From Cheiracanthium punctorium (taxonomy: Eukaryota; Arthropoda; Arachnida; Araneae; Cheiracanthiidae), in assembly GCA_038373885.1 (NCBI GenBank), contig JAWZYV010011607.1, positions 124,001 to 188,000 on the forward strand: 64,000 nucleotides of DNA, written 5' to 3'. The translations under genes were made by a program, and so were the position numbers. Shown here piece after piece: positions 18,180-31,700 of the stretch (the first letter of the stretch is position 1; every line of letters begins with the position of its first letter). Under the pieces are notes generated by a model. The model worked only from the letters and a program-made list of their open reading frames with translations, ran no database searches and was not told the DNA's origin.

Positions 18180-21100
18180 TTACAAAGGATGGGTGTACAT
18201 ATACTGGGCGTAAGGTGTTTGCAGGTACTGTGTGATGGATGCTTTGTTGATTATTCTTGAATCTTTATCCAGTACAATCGCATGTGGTGCAGCAGTATTT
18301 TCGGTATTGTACACCATGATGGGTAAAGTCGATGCTCTCCGGCCTCCTGCGAATATTAAAAACAAAAATATGACTTATGGCATTTGATAGATCTAAACAG
18401 GAATTGGTCTACATTTTCTACTCTATGATCCCAACTATTCAGTTAAAAAAAAATTAATTTAAAAATCACTTAATCAGAATAGAATAAATCACTTACAGAA
18501 AGTCAACTACTAAATTTTCTTCGATAATAAATTTTCTAATGATAAACTTAAGTTAAATTGCCAGTAGCATATTGCGATAGTACGCTGTAACAATCGAACT
18601 AGAGCAGGCTTTCCCAAAGTGTGTGACTTGTCTATCGCTGCGGCATCCGGGAGTTGGATTCTGCCCCTGTCGTTACCGTTAACTGGGCCCCGCCTTGTGG
18701 CCGCCAGATATTTGAATTTTGTGGTGCAAAATAATTCTTTCACGTATTGTGTGTTGGTCATTATTTGGGAGCTAAACTGATTTTTCCACTAACTCGGATT
18801 TATGCGGAACTCGAAAAATCGAGACTCTAGTATATATAAAAACAGCATACAGCATATATTGTATGAAGAGGGTGCCGTAGAAAAATTCTAATTATCTTAA
18901 GCTTGCTGCGACTTGGATAAATATGGAAACCCCCGAACCAAAGTAATCGGTACAATCAAAATTGCAGTGCCAAAATGTTGTAGAAAATTATATCTAACTT
19001 TAAGAAAAACGTTATTCCGTTGATAAATTGAATTTTTCTTGATTTTTTTGGATTTCAGACATATAGGATTTTCGAAAGCCAGACTTCAGTGACTAGGGGT
19101 TTGAAGCTGCTTTTACCAATCCAAAACCAATATGTTATGTTATATTACACACTTAATTAAGCAAACAATAAATATGTCATAATTTCAATCGTATTTATAT
19201 AAATAAATATGTATTAATGTTAGGTAGAGGGACAGACAGATTAACTGGAGATATAATATGTGATATCCCCGTTCAGAGTATAAAACACAATGTATGTTAA
19301 AAAAATCGATATAATTTGTAAAATAAAATAGTGTGAAGTAATTATAAAAAATAAGAGAATAAAGAAATATGTGAAATAGTACTGGTTATAATTGTAAAAA
19401 AAATTATTTATTTATATGAATGTAAAATATCAATAACAAAGGATAATTGACATGCACTTTATTTGGCAGCCTTTTCTTGCCGGTTTTTGATTTTATGTTA
19501 TGAAGTGGAAATAAATTTCATTCTATCTTGTTTAAATGAAGTTATCATTAGAACAAAAATCACCAAATTTAGTTATCAATGTGTTCATTCAGTTATTTAA
19601 TTTCAAAAACGGATTATGAGAAATATTTCTATAAGAATTTTTAGTTCGGGTATGTGATGGATTAAATGCTTCCGTTTGAGAAAACATTACTTTTTAACTT
19701 AGATAATTAGAGTTAGAACACGTCTCGAGAAATTTTAAACAAAGAATAAAAACCTTTAATTACTTGAGGAACATGTGCCATGTAAGGAAAGTATTGTAAT
19801 CATGAAAAAATTTGACTTCGAGAATTTGGTGTATTGACACATATTGAGGTCTTCTGAATTCATTTATGCTGTTTTTTCAAATTACTGACTTTTTTCTTTT
19901 AAAAAAGCTTCAAAGTTTTTTGATTTTTCATAATTTTATTATTTACCCTTCATTATTATTAATTTTCAATTTAAGAATCAATCAATTTTATTTATTGAAG
20001 CATTTTGCAAGGAAAAAGAAAGCACAAGCATTTACTAAAGTTTTCACTGCAACAGAAAAATATGTGTACGTACCTGAAATCAACAAGGAAGTAGAATGAG
20101 GCTGATTCGTTTTAGGAGTTGTGAACACTTCTTGGCTTTTCCCCAGACTCTGAAAGAACTCCTGATAATCGTTTAGCTGTTGATTCTGGTTGAGGTTCTT
20201 AATAACAGCATTTCTCTGCTCGTCTCCGATAACATTCGCTGGCCTATTTAGCAGCCTTTCAGGCTGGTTACTCTGAAACCTATCCTGGGTGGAAAATTGC
20301 GTTCTCTGCTCAGCGGGATTAAATTGCGAAGATTGTCCAACAGCGGCAGATGAAATTCTCTTCGAATCAAATGCAGCTTGTCCTTGAACAGAAAAGCTAC
20401 CTTCTGGAAAAGAAGGTGAGAATTTTCGATTCTGCTGGTTCAATTTCTGGTACTGATTTGCTTTTTCTTGCGCTGCTTGGGAAGAAGATAACAGTTGGTC
20501 TTGGCTGCCGAAAGAAGGAATCTGTGCGAAATGTCGATTTTGATTGGCGTCGTGGTCTCTTCTGGCATCGACTTGATAGGAAATTCTATGGTTAAGGGAT
20601 TTTTGGTTTTCATTGGATCTGTAGTCGTGACGATTTTGATAGTCTTCACTTCCACTGAACCTCGCCCGATCGTGAACATTTGGAAGCCTTTCGGCAAAGC
20701 TATTTTGGAATTTGATATCGTTATCTACTCTGGCGCCATCTTGATAGAAACTCCTTTGTTCTTGGGACTTTTGGTTTCTGTTGGATCTGTAGTATTCTTC
20801 TCTACCACTGAACTGCGTTTGATCGCCGGCATTTGAAAGCCTTCGACCAAAACTGTTTGAAAGATCTCCCATTGTGATTTCCGATCGGTGCTGTACCGAC
20901 AAGGGAGCTTGGTTTTGGATGATGCCCTGGCTCGTATAAACCGCTGAAACTGGGGAGCGGTCTTCAACATTTTCTTTCCTTTGAAAGGTCATCTGGAGGT
21001 CGTCTGAAGATGGGTCGTGAGGAGAAGGTGGATCTCGTCTCTGCTGCTGGAAGATCGACTTTTGAATTCGGGTGCGCTCGTTTGAGGTTCCAGTTGTAAA

Positions 21101-24100
21101 AGTGCCCAACGCATTCTTATCAGCGACTATATCTTGAACTTCAGTGTGAAGTTTCTGGATAATTCTTTCGTTTTCCTTAAAATCGGCAGCAGAAAGGCCG
21201 GCTTGTGTGCTTGTAGGTAAAACATCTTTACCAAATCTTCTATATTCCCTGAATTGGTGATTTGGAGGCGACTGATAACTTCCCGCAGATGTTACTGGAA
21301 CAAATGCATTAGGAGAGGAGTTCTGGTGTATCTGAAAAGGAAAAATAAATAAATAAATAAATTAAATAAAATAAAATGTAAGAGGAAAAGAACAAAAGAA
21401 TTAGGAGGACTGTAAATAATGTTGTTGCTCACAAGTTAATATTTTGCCTAGCCAAAACTAATGAAGCTAATAATGCGAAATTTGGCATGTGTATGAACTT
21501 ATTAACATAAGGGCTTGATTGGACAGAATTTTTCAAAATTCGTAACGCAGGGAGAAGGGGGGGGATAGGGGGCCAAAACATTCTTTTCAGATATCTCGCG
21601 AGAGAAAAGAAAAAATAGCCACAAAATTCTAGCAGTAAAATACAACATTCACGAATATCTAAATTTCAATTTCAGGACATTTTGAATATCGCCCTCCTGA
21701 GTGGGTGGACAGACGTGCAAAAAGGGGGTGGGATGCCATTTTTCTCGAAAGAAAACAAAAAATCTATAAAACTCTTGCTTCAAAATGTAACATATATAAA
21801 TTTTATTTTTAGGCACAGCTTGTTCGTAATTAATAAGTTGTTAAAAATTTATTTTTTTAAATTTTATTTTAAAAAACGACATTACTTTCTGGTCCCCTAA
21901 TATTTTGGTACATTTAGTTGCTCAATATTTCCATAAAATATGAAATAGGTTATTAGTGAGTCCACATGTAATGATATTCAGCTATACGTTTTTATTCTCC
22001 TAAAAGTTTCCTAATTTCGATCCTATCTAGTTATTTTATACTACTTTATTAGCTAATTTGGTGAAAATTTCTATAAAAATAGCATATTGTCTAAAGATGT
22101 TAGCACCAAACGAAAAATGTTCTATTTAACACATTTACGCACAAAACATTACAACTCGATGATCTGGGGAAGGGGAAAGAAAAAGAAAACTACAACTCAT
22201 CTTGTGTAAATAAAAACAAGTTTTAATGCATTTATAAATATATAAACTACATGGCTTCTAGTTTTAACGATCCACAAAGTTATAAAAAAGAATAAACACC
22301 AACTTTATAATGATTTAATAACATTGTGTTTTAATGCCTTTATTCATTCTAAAGCAGTTAAGAAGACGTAAAAGAAATAAATAAAAGTTTAATTAAATCC
22401 TTCTAATATTATAAGTTCAATATGCGAGAGTTTGTGAGTTAATTGTTACTCTTTCAAGGTGAAACGACTGGACGAATTTGGATGAAATCAGTGGCGGATC
22501 CAGAAAAAAAAATTCTGGAAGCGGCACAAAACATTTTTTGTCGCATTTTCTTATAAATATCATTAGAATTAACAAAGCAAGTAAATTTTCTACAGTGTAA
22601 ATTCAGTTCGTCTGAATCCGCAAATGAATGAAATTTGGAATGGTGATTTATAATCGGAATTAATAAATAGGCTATCTTTTATCTCAACTGGGAAAAAAAA
22701 AATCCACCGTTCTAGATGGTTTGCGGGTTCGATTCCGAGGCAGCACTAAAAACCACCGTGTACATGCGCAGTACGTGCACGTATGGGCACCGGCAGCATA
22801 GGGCAAGGGGGGCAATCACGCCCCCCTGGATTTTTGTATGCAGTGTTTTTCCTTGCTTTTTTGCTCTTTCCAACATGGTAACCATACGTTGAAGTAGTTT
22901 TTGTCCCCCCCTTGAGTAGTCTTTGCCCCCTCCTGGGAAATATTCTGCCGGCGCCCATGCATGCACGTTAAATCCATGGATCCCAGAGTCCTCTTGGCAG
23001 TCGCTAGCAGTTTCCGAAGTGGTACCAATAATCAGAATTTTGCCACCGTCTGTTGAGGATCCAAACTGTGGCTGGAAACACCGGGAAGGACGCATGTAAC
23101 TATAAACGACACAGTCACAGACGTGAGCCAGGACGGCTCACGTTTGGCAAACAAACGATACTTCTGAGGATGCCGATTTCAGGTGCTAGGTCTCTCATCT
23201 GGAATTGACTCCAAATTAGGAGACCCGGGGCTCTACTACCATGGTGTCGTAGAATATCCGTGACGGATATTTCTCGCTCACGGATAGTCAGATACTTCGA
23301 ATAAATAGCCGCGACTCTCCTTGTGGCGCTACCACGATGAGTGTCGAATAAAACAAGCGAGTATTTTTGTGCTTGCTAGAGGTCTATCCGACACTCAGAG
23401 CGATCAACCAATCAAAACACTAGGCTTTCCCCCCTTTTTCTTAAACGAAGGCGTTGTCTTCAGAATTTCCGAAGACTCTGGTGACATCCATCACGAGTGG
23501 AAGCCCGTTTTTGACAGACCCAGCGTGCTAGGGAGAGGGGTCCTTTTGTGGAAGTACTTGACACTCCACGATCCACACAATAAAAACCCATCCATCTCGT
23601 ACTTCCCGATACCGGAATGCGAGTTTTCGCCTTCATCCAATGTGTCGGGAAAAGACATAGATATAGGAATAACTAGATCACGCATCCGTATACTAGTAAG
23701 AGGTTTTTCTTGTTGCCAAATATCTTCGGTGGCATCGCCCATGATAGTGGCAGAAAGCAGTGTCTTGGTCATGGTTTATGGTTATTTTCGCCACTAGTCC
23801 AGCATCTTATTTATTTATTTATTTTTAATTAACTTTAAGCATTATCATGCCCAAGTCGTGCCGTGCGTATAATTGCACCAACAGGTTTAGGAAAGGATCT
23901 GGAATATCTTTTCACAGGTAATAAATGCTTGAAATTGGTGGTATTGAAAATCAAATACCAATTGATGTTCAATAACAGTAGTATTTTTAAATTTCCTATT
24001 TACCTATGCTTTTCGTTCACTTTGTAAAGTAATGGAAGGAGATATTGCACATCCTTCTTGAATTAAAGTAGACATTGCTTAATTCATGTTTCTGTATAAA

Positions 24101-24127
24101 TATAATCCTAAAACATTTGACCGTACG

Positions 24128-24163
<36 letters not shown>

Positions 24164-27100
24164 TATTTTAAATTGTATACTTGGCACTTAAACTATAAAA
24201 AATGAGATAAATAAAGCATCGTAATTTACTTTTTACGAATAATTATTAATCATATTTTACAGGAAATGATTAATTTTTCTATCATTTTTCAAAAATAACT
24301 CTTGAATTGGGGATATTGAATTTATCTTATTTATTCTAACTAGATTTTCCACATTTGAGCATTTTTTAACGGCTTTTAAAATTACTAGTTTTAATATTAA
24401 ATTCATTTTTTTAGTTCAACGTGATTGTTTGTTTAAGTCTTTATTTATGTTTCTTTATACTTTTGTTTAAGTAAGCTTTATTAAGTTAGTGTTTTATGGT
24501 AAGTATTTTAACTTTTTTTTTTTTTTTTTTTGAAATAAGCATATCAGCTCTGCAGTGTTGTATCAAATCCACAGTTTAATTAAAAAAAAAAAAAAACTGG
24601 CTGGTGACGCAATTTTTAATATTAACTGAAATTCTATTAAATCAGTGCTTTAATTGAATGTACGTTTAAGTTTACACATCCCTGTCTGAACAAACAATAG
24701 TACACTATAAAATGTATTTTTAAAAAGCCATACAACAGTTAAGTTATGCCAAGCAAAGTTATCATGGGAGGATTATTTCTGATGCTTTTTGTGCAATGTT
24801 GTGCACAGAAAGTGCACATGCTTTGTGCAATGCTTCGATGCTGCAAAATGTCATGTTACTTAATTTTTCTAGATGACTTTCTGATTTTAATAACTTTCTG
24901 ATTGTTTAGGTTTCCACTATCTAATAAAGAACTGACAAATAAATGGATTTCTGCTGTAAAAAGAGATAATTTTGTTCCTAATATACATACATTTATTTGT
25001 TCAGAACACTTCAGTGCTGAATGTTTTGAATCAAATCATAATCGGAAGTTGCTAAAAGATGATGTAGTTCTAACTATCTTTAATTTTCTAAAGCATTTGA
25101 AAAAGGTAAGCTCTAAACGAGGTACTTATTAGGGAGGGATAATGGGAATGGGATATTGTCCCCACCCCATCCCCTCTCAAAAGAAAAGAAAAAAGAAAAA
25201 AAAACAGCAAAAGCTTTTAAAACGTTTTTATTGCACAGTCACAGTAATAATATAATGCCTTTATATGTATATTTCATGCCTTAGAAATTGATAATATACA
25301 CCCTCCAAAGAAAGTATTCGAGCAAGAGATTAAATTTCCTACGTTGGTTTTGTATATTAAAAATTATTTATCATAGAATATGAATTAGCCAATGTATAAA
25401 TATGAATTTCCGTAATTCTGTCAAGTTGTGCGTTTTTCAAAAACTCAATTTTATTCGCAAATCTAAAATATAGGAAATTTCTCTCTTGCACGAATACTTT
25501 TTTTGGAGGGTGCACTTAATTTCAGAATGCATATTGTTGTAAAAACGAAAATAAAGATAGTCGTTATTTTTTTTTAATTGCCTTTGAATTTTTTTCTTCC
25601 TTTCCATATTCTGTTTCCACATACACAAAATAAGACTCATAGTACATCTATTTTGATATATAGATCGTATAGCTATCTCTCTCATTTTGGGAGAATATTT
25701 ACTAATAGAGATTTCCCTTCAATATCTATATCTCAAAGCATGATTGAAGCAAATAAGTATATTTAGTTCTTCATTATTTAGGCCTATTTGCTGTGAAAAA
25801 AGGTACTGAATGTCACAAAAATACTAACTTTCAAATGAAGAGGTTTTAACAGCTACATTTTTTAGGGTGACAACAGAGCCTGGAATTGAGGGAATTATCA
25901 GGAAATTGGGGAAATTAAAAATTTTCTGCAATATAGATCATCATCTGCTATATGGTCATGGGAACTGCACAAAAAATATCATCAAAACTCGTTCATCTAT
26001 ATAAATATTTTATCAATATGTTATTTGAAAAATATTGGTCATAATTTGCATCAGCAAAAATTGTTTTCAAGTATATATACAATTGGGGAATTTTTTTTTA
26101 TAAAACCTGAATTATCAAGGATATTTTTTTCTTAATTCTTGTAGCCACCAAGCTTTTCAAAATTATAAAAGTGTCGTTGATATTTTTTAGGACTGAATTA
26201 AACAAACATCTTTAACAATGTATTTTAATGTACAATAAGCAAATGAAGTAAAATGTTAGACTGCGGACTCTTGAGTACATATTGAAATGGTTATTGGCAC
26301 CTGAGGCAAATCCATAATTTTGCCATCCCTCTCATTCTTTCATTCAGAGTTTTGACATTGGAATTTGTTAATGTTACTTTCGTATTTTAGTTTTTAGCTT
26401 TGATTTTTTTTAAAGTATCAGGAAGAATACCTAAAAATATGCTATACATAGTAAGCCTTCTTCGAACATTTACTGTTATTAAATTGAGAGTTAACAAGAT
26501 TTTTAAAAATATTTTAGTACGGCTTCAACTTGGTGGAGAATTATCTCGCTTGAATTCCAGCATAAAATAATGCTTTATTCCTGATATTTATACCTGCTTT
26601 ATTTCTTAGATACTGCAAATTTGATATTGAAATTACAATAAAATATTGTTCCAATGAACTTTACAAATATTTCAGATAAACAAAAATTTGGTATGAGATC
26701 ATCATTTACCTACTATTACAATTTTAAGCTGTTTTTGTCAGAAAAGGATGTAAAAATAATGAACTTTTGTGTATTTGGGATTCTGAGAAATAAACGTGTG
26801 TGTTTCTCTGTAGGAAACAGGGAGACGCATGAAATAAATATGTATTAAATGCATGCATTTTCACATACCTTCTCCCATCAAGCTTTTTGAAAAAATATTT
26901 CTTCAAATTTAGCCGAGAGTATGGTAAAATTAAAGAATGGAGAATGTTTTTATTCAAAACAATGAGCCTTGGTATATTTTAAACAAAGAATAATAATCTA
27001 TTGAAAATATATTAACTGTATTAAAATAATCTATATTTACTATGTTAGTTATGAGAAATGTGTGAAAAACATGCACCCCAGAAAAAAATGGGGGGGGGTA

Positions 27101-28712
27101 TTTAAAATATCCCAAATATTAATATTAGCTAAACATGTTTTTACCTGTACAAAGTTGTGGATGTACATAGGCGAAAATGCACTGTTCTAGAAAGGCAATT
27201 TTTAGAGAACTGATGTTTACATTTAGGGTTCCAAGTTTATTACATTGTAATATTTTTAGAATGTAACATTATAACTTTTTGGAAATTGGTTTCTTTTTAA
27301 GATATAAAGGACGTGTAAAAAACACGTTTTGGACTCCCACTTCCAAAGGGATAAAATTTCCTAAGTATAGCCTTTTTGCTTAAAAAAAAAAAAAAAAAAG
27401 TAGAAGAAGGCGTATTTGAATCTCAAGAACGTTAGAAATACATTTACGAGGGAAAGAAAGATCCAAACTCAATCACCAAACTATGCCACAATATTATGAT
27501 TTTCTTAAAATGTAACAAGAAGCACAATCCCCTTGATATGAACGTAGTTTTCTCTTACGAGATCTATGAAACCTCGGTCTTTTACCCTAGTACTTCCAAT
27601 ACACAATTGATACTTAATTTCAGTTTACATCTTTGTTCAGAAAAAGTTTCTGTTTTCCTTGTGTGCAAAAATAAACATTTAATCGATTATTTTAATCTGT
27701 TACATTTTTAGACCATCTAACAGCAAAAATAATCTAAAAATAGCTAGCAAACTATCATAACAAAATGTTTTTTCTTTGAATTTGGTTCTGAACGAATCAT
27801 CAATTCTGTATTTAAATGTAAATTAATGCTGTTGCATAGCAGTCGTAAGCAGCGACGTTTTCGTCTTTCTGCCACTATCGTGTCGTCTGCTCCGGAAGTG
27901 CACTGGCAACAAGTTTCCTCCCCTTGTGCGCAATCTAGTTCACTATTCCTATATCTATGGGAAAAGACAGCAATATTTCCGATAGTGAATACGACAGTGA
28001 AACTATCACGATACGATCGTAGTAGGGCATATCGGATATTTCTCGGATTGTGACGTCATGAGAAGAGAAGGCTCGATCTATTCGCTAGCGAAAGCTTTCC
28101 GATACTATGGTGGTAGAGTCCCCGGAGCAAAGTCAGACTTCCTCCCACTGGGGCCATCAAAATGGAAGCTGTCCTTTGTGAAGGATCTAGCGTCGTTTCG
28201 CGGTTTCCAGCGGGCAAAAGTAACAAAATAAAACAACAATAATGTGTTCATTGCAAAAGCAAGGCTTCCAACATTTTCTTGACTTTCAGTTATATTATTA
28301 TTTTTACCAATTTGATTCGAACATTAAAAATTCGCTATAAACATATCAATATTTCTCACCCTGTCCAAGTTTGCTCCCCGATTTACCTCTGCGCTTTCGT
28401 AACTAGCAGCAAAACCAACTGCTGCAACCAAAATCTGAAAGAAAAAAGAAATCTTTTAGACCAGTTCAGTATATTGTCCCCAATGTAATAAATGTCCCAA
28501 ATTTAATTTAATTTATTAAATTAGGTTCCACAAAGTTCCTAGCTATTATTACTAATTTGATTCATTATTACAACTCTTCATAACCATTCCAAGTCACACA
28601 ACGCCAAATTGTAAAATAAAAAAATAAAACAAAGTTTATATGACAAGTTTTTTAGTTTGGTTGGCTTCAATTTAGTTTCACATACATTCAAACAAAAATA
28701 TAGGGTATGCCA

Positions 28713-28754
<42 letters not shown>

Positions 28755-31700
28755 TTTTCATAAACACCCAAGCAATTAGGGATGGACGCGAGACGACTTT
28801 TTTGCGAGACGAGACAGAGATTTACAGCTTTTTTGCGAGACGAGATAGAGATTTACAGCTTTTTTGCGAGACGAGACACACATTTTTAACATTACGATAT
28901 AGGAATTTTTGCGAGACGAGACAAGCTTTTAGGCTATTTTGCGAGACGCGAGACGCATATTTTTCGTCTCGCGTCCATCCCTACAAGCAATCAAAGGTTA
29001 AAAAAAAAAAAACATTATTATTATTATTATTATTTTTTTTTTTTTTTTTTTTTACTTGAGACTGATGTGTTACACTTATAAAACTTTTCCGAAAGTCTTT
29101 AATTTACTTTATAATACAAAAATATATTTGTTGAAGCTTCATACAATAATTTATGTCACATTTAAAATTTTGAATTGCATCTTTCTATTTTTAAATTTGC
29201 AGTTAAATCTTTATGTATTACCAACGAGGAATCTAGCTGTACAGAGTTTATGCGGTCGTTTTGGGACACCCTGTATATATCTTTGAGCGAGAATTTGTAT
29301 TAGATACAGTTTTATTAAAAAGAAGGAACACATTTACATCTTTAACTACAAATAATAATTAGTCTTACTAAAAGATATTAAGACAAAGCTACACAAAGGC
29401 AATCTGCCTAAAAGGGGATGACTCGGGTGAAGGACTTTTTAAGGGCTCTAACGCACATTCACGTTACACCTGGAAAAAACCGCTCAAAACTCCAGACTGC
29501 GCGAAATTGACAGCTGCGCGATAGGGCAGAACTCTGGACCTTCATACATCAGCCATCTACCATGTTTAATGTGTCTACCATGGTCGGCCTTACATATTAG
29601 TTATATTTGTGTACGAAGATATAATTTTATTGTTTGTAACTTACGGAGGCTGTATACAAATTGATATTTCGCACTCAGGGATCGATCCCGAATTTTTTTC
29701 CAGGGTCCCATTTTTGTGAAAACTGTTTCTTTTTGTGAATTTCAGTATCTAGTTTACAAATTTCAGAATGTACTTTTGTGAATTTTCATACCAATTTTTT
29801 CAAAAGTCACTTTTTTTTCTCAAAATAATTTATAAAACAAAAAATATAGGATAAGATGCCAATGAAGGGTTTAATTGATTGTACAGCTGCGGAAAAGAAA
29901 GGCCCACTTGCTCTTTATTTCGCCATCGTTCGTCGTATAGCAAAGTTATATATACCATTCGTTTGCAAATAGCGCGTACTTTAATTTACTATTAATTTAA
30001 TTTGCATAAGGGGCCGTCTTCATATTTAATTCTGCATCCACTTCGTTTTTCTCAATGGCAACCCCATATTTTGACTTTATTAAACGAAAGAAAACCTTCA
30101 AATTACCCTAAATATAAATTTTCACTAATTTTCTACGATAATTTCCGGAGATATTGCGAATTCATTTTTGCGCGTTTTTAAGGGACTTTCTGCAAATTGA
30201 AAAACGCTATTTGTAGGTTCCGAACTTTTCGCCTTTCTTTTATTTCGCTCGCGAGAATTAAAAGAAATTAATATTATTTTCAAGGAAAATATTGTTCCCA
30301 TCTTTCTTAAAGTTTTTTCTACTGAGAATATCAAGAGTAGAATAGAATATTTAGTCTGTGGTCCAAATGACACGTGAGTTCATAACTTCCTTGGTTCGTA
30401 CACGATTTAAGGGAAAAATTCAAAATGACTGCTAAGGATTTTGAAAATCTTTGTAATTTTGAAATTGTTATTCAGTGTTTCCCTTGATGTTTCTCTTAGA
30501 CAGCTGAAATGTTGGCAGGAGTTAGAGGCTGCTCCCTGCTCTTCTGACTACAAGCATGAATATTGCTCGACTCAGCTATGGTCGAACTTAAAGAATGGTT
30601 TCATGACTGAAAATTTATTTGTTTGAATTTCATGTAAAAAACGCAATTACTTTTTTGCCGACCCAATATTATCACTGTGTTTGTTATTTCACTTTCTTCA
30701 TTTAATACTATCGCCTGCAATGTGCAATATTCTTAAGACTTTTGGCGGTATTTTAATTTATAGTTAAATGAAAATTTTTTTACAGAAAAACGTGATTTTG
30801 AATGTTAGTATGGGGAATTCCAAAGACTATAGTATTGTTCCATAGTATAGTTCCAAAGACATAAAGTATGGGGAATTCCAAAGACCTAATGTTTCCGATA
30901 TTAAAAAAGGTCACATTCATGCCTGGAAAGTTGAGGATGTTAGTTTTTCAGAAATAGGACGTTGTATTAGAAGACATACATCTACTGCATCTAATTCTAT
31001 AGCTGGAAAATATTTTATTTGGGAGAATATGGTAGCGGACGCAACAATACACGCTTTATAGAATCCCCAACAAACTGTAAAAACCTCTAATTTATTTGCT
31101 TCAAAATTTGATATTTTTAATACTGGTATCTTTTACTGTGTTTTTGGACAAAATAAATCTAATTTACATTTATTTTATGCAATTTTCAAAAAAATTCACT
31201 TAATAAATTTATATAGGGTCCCTTAACTCATGAAAATAACACATTTTATTTAATATAAATTTAAACTACTGAACGTAAAAATTTGAAATTTTGCACAGTC
31301 ATGTAATATTAATTTCTGCATCTATTTCCATCGAAATTTGGCTAGGTCGCTATTCATAATTTTTTTGAATATTAATTTAATAATTCAGAATTCATATTAA
31401 TGATTTATTAAAAATCATAATAACATTAAATCATGTTTGGGTCGTTTAGTTCTAATAGTACGAATAAAAATCAGCTTCTTACTACCAATATTATATGAGA
31501 TATGAATTGAATTATGAAAAAATATTTTAAAATAGGGGGAGGGGGATTTTGGGTGCTCATAACTCACTCATTTTCTGTCCAAATTTATTGAAAATGGGTG
31601 TCCGGGGTTAAAATGAGCTAAATTTTTGAAATATGAAGTGAAATCTAGGGGTTGCTATTGAGAACAAAAAAGTTGGTGGGAATTTTAATATGTAGATGGC

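Noticed and set aside
20350..20970. Open frames overlapping gene A's large exon
   Set aside because: Shadow frames of the low-complexity coding exon; no independent evidence.
22712..23095. 127-codon minus-strand frame
   Set aside because: It runs through the GGGCRCCGGCAG miniature element and a SINE-like B-box. Codon content is set by G/C runs of the element.
23491..23772. 93-codon minus-strand frame upstream of the THAP gene
   Set aside because: It lies inside a dispersed repeat whose other copies (27840, 15080) do not conserve the reading frame.
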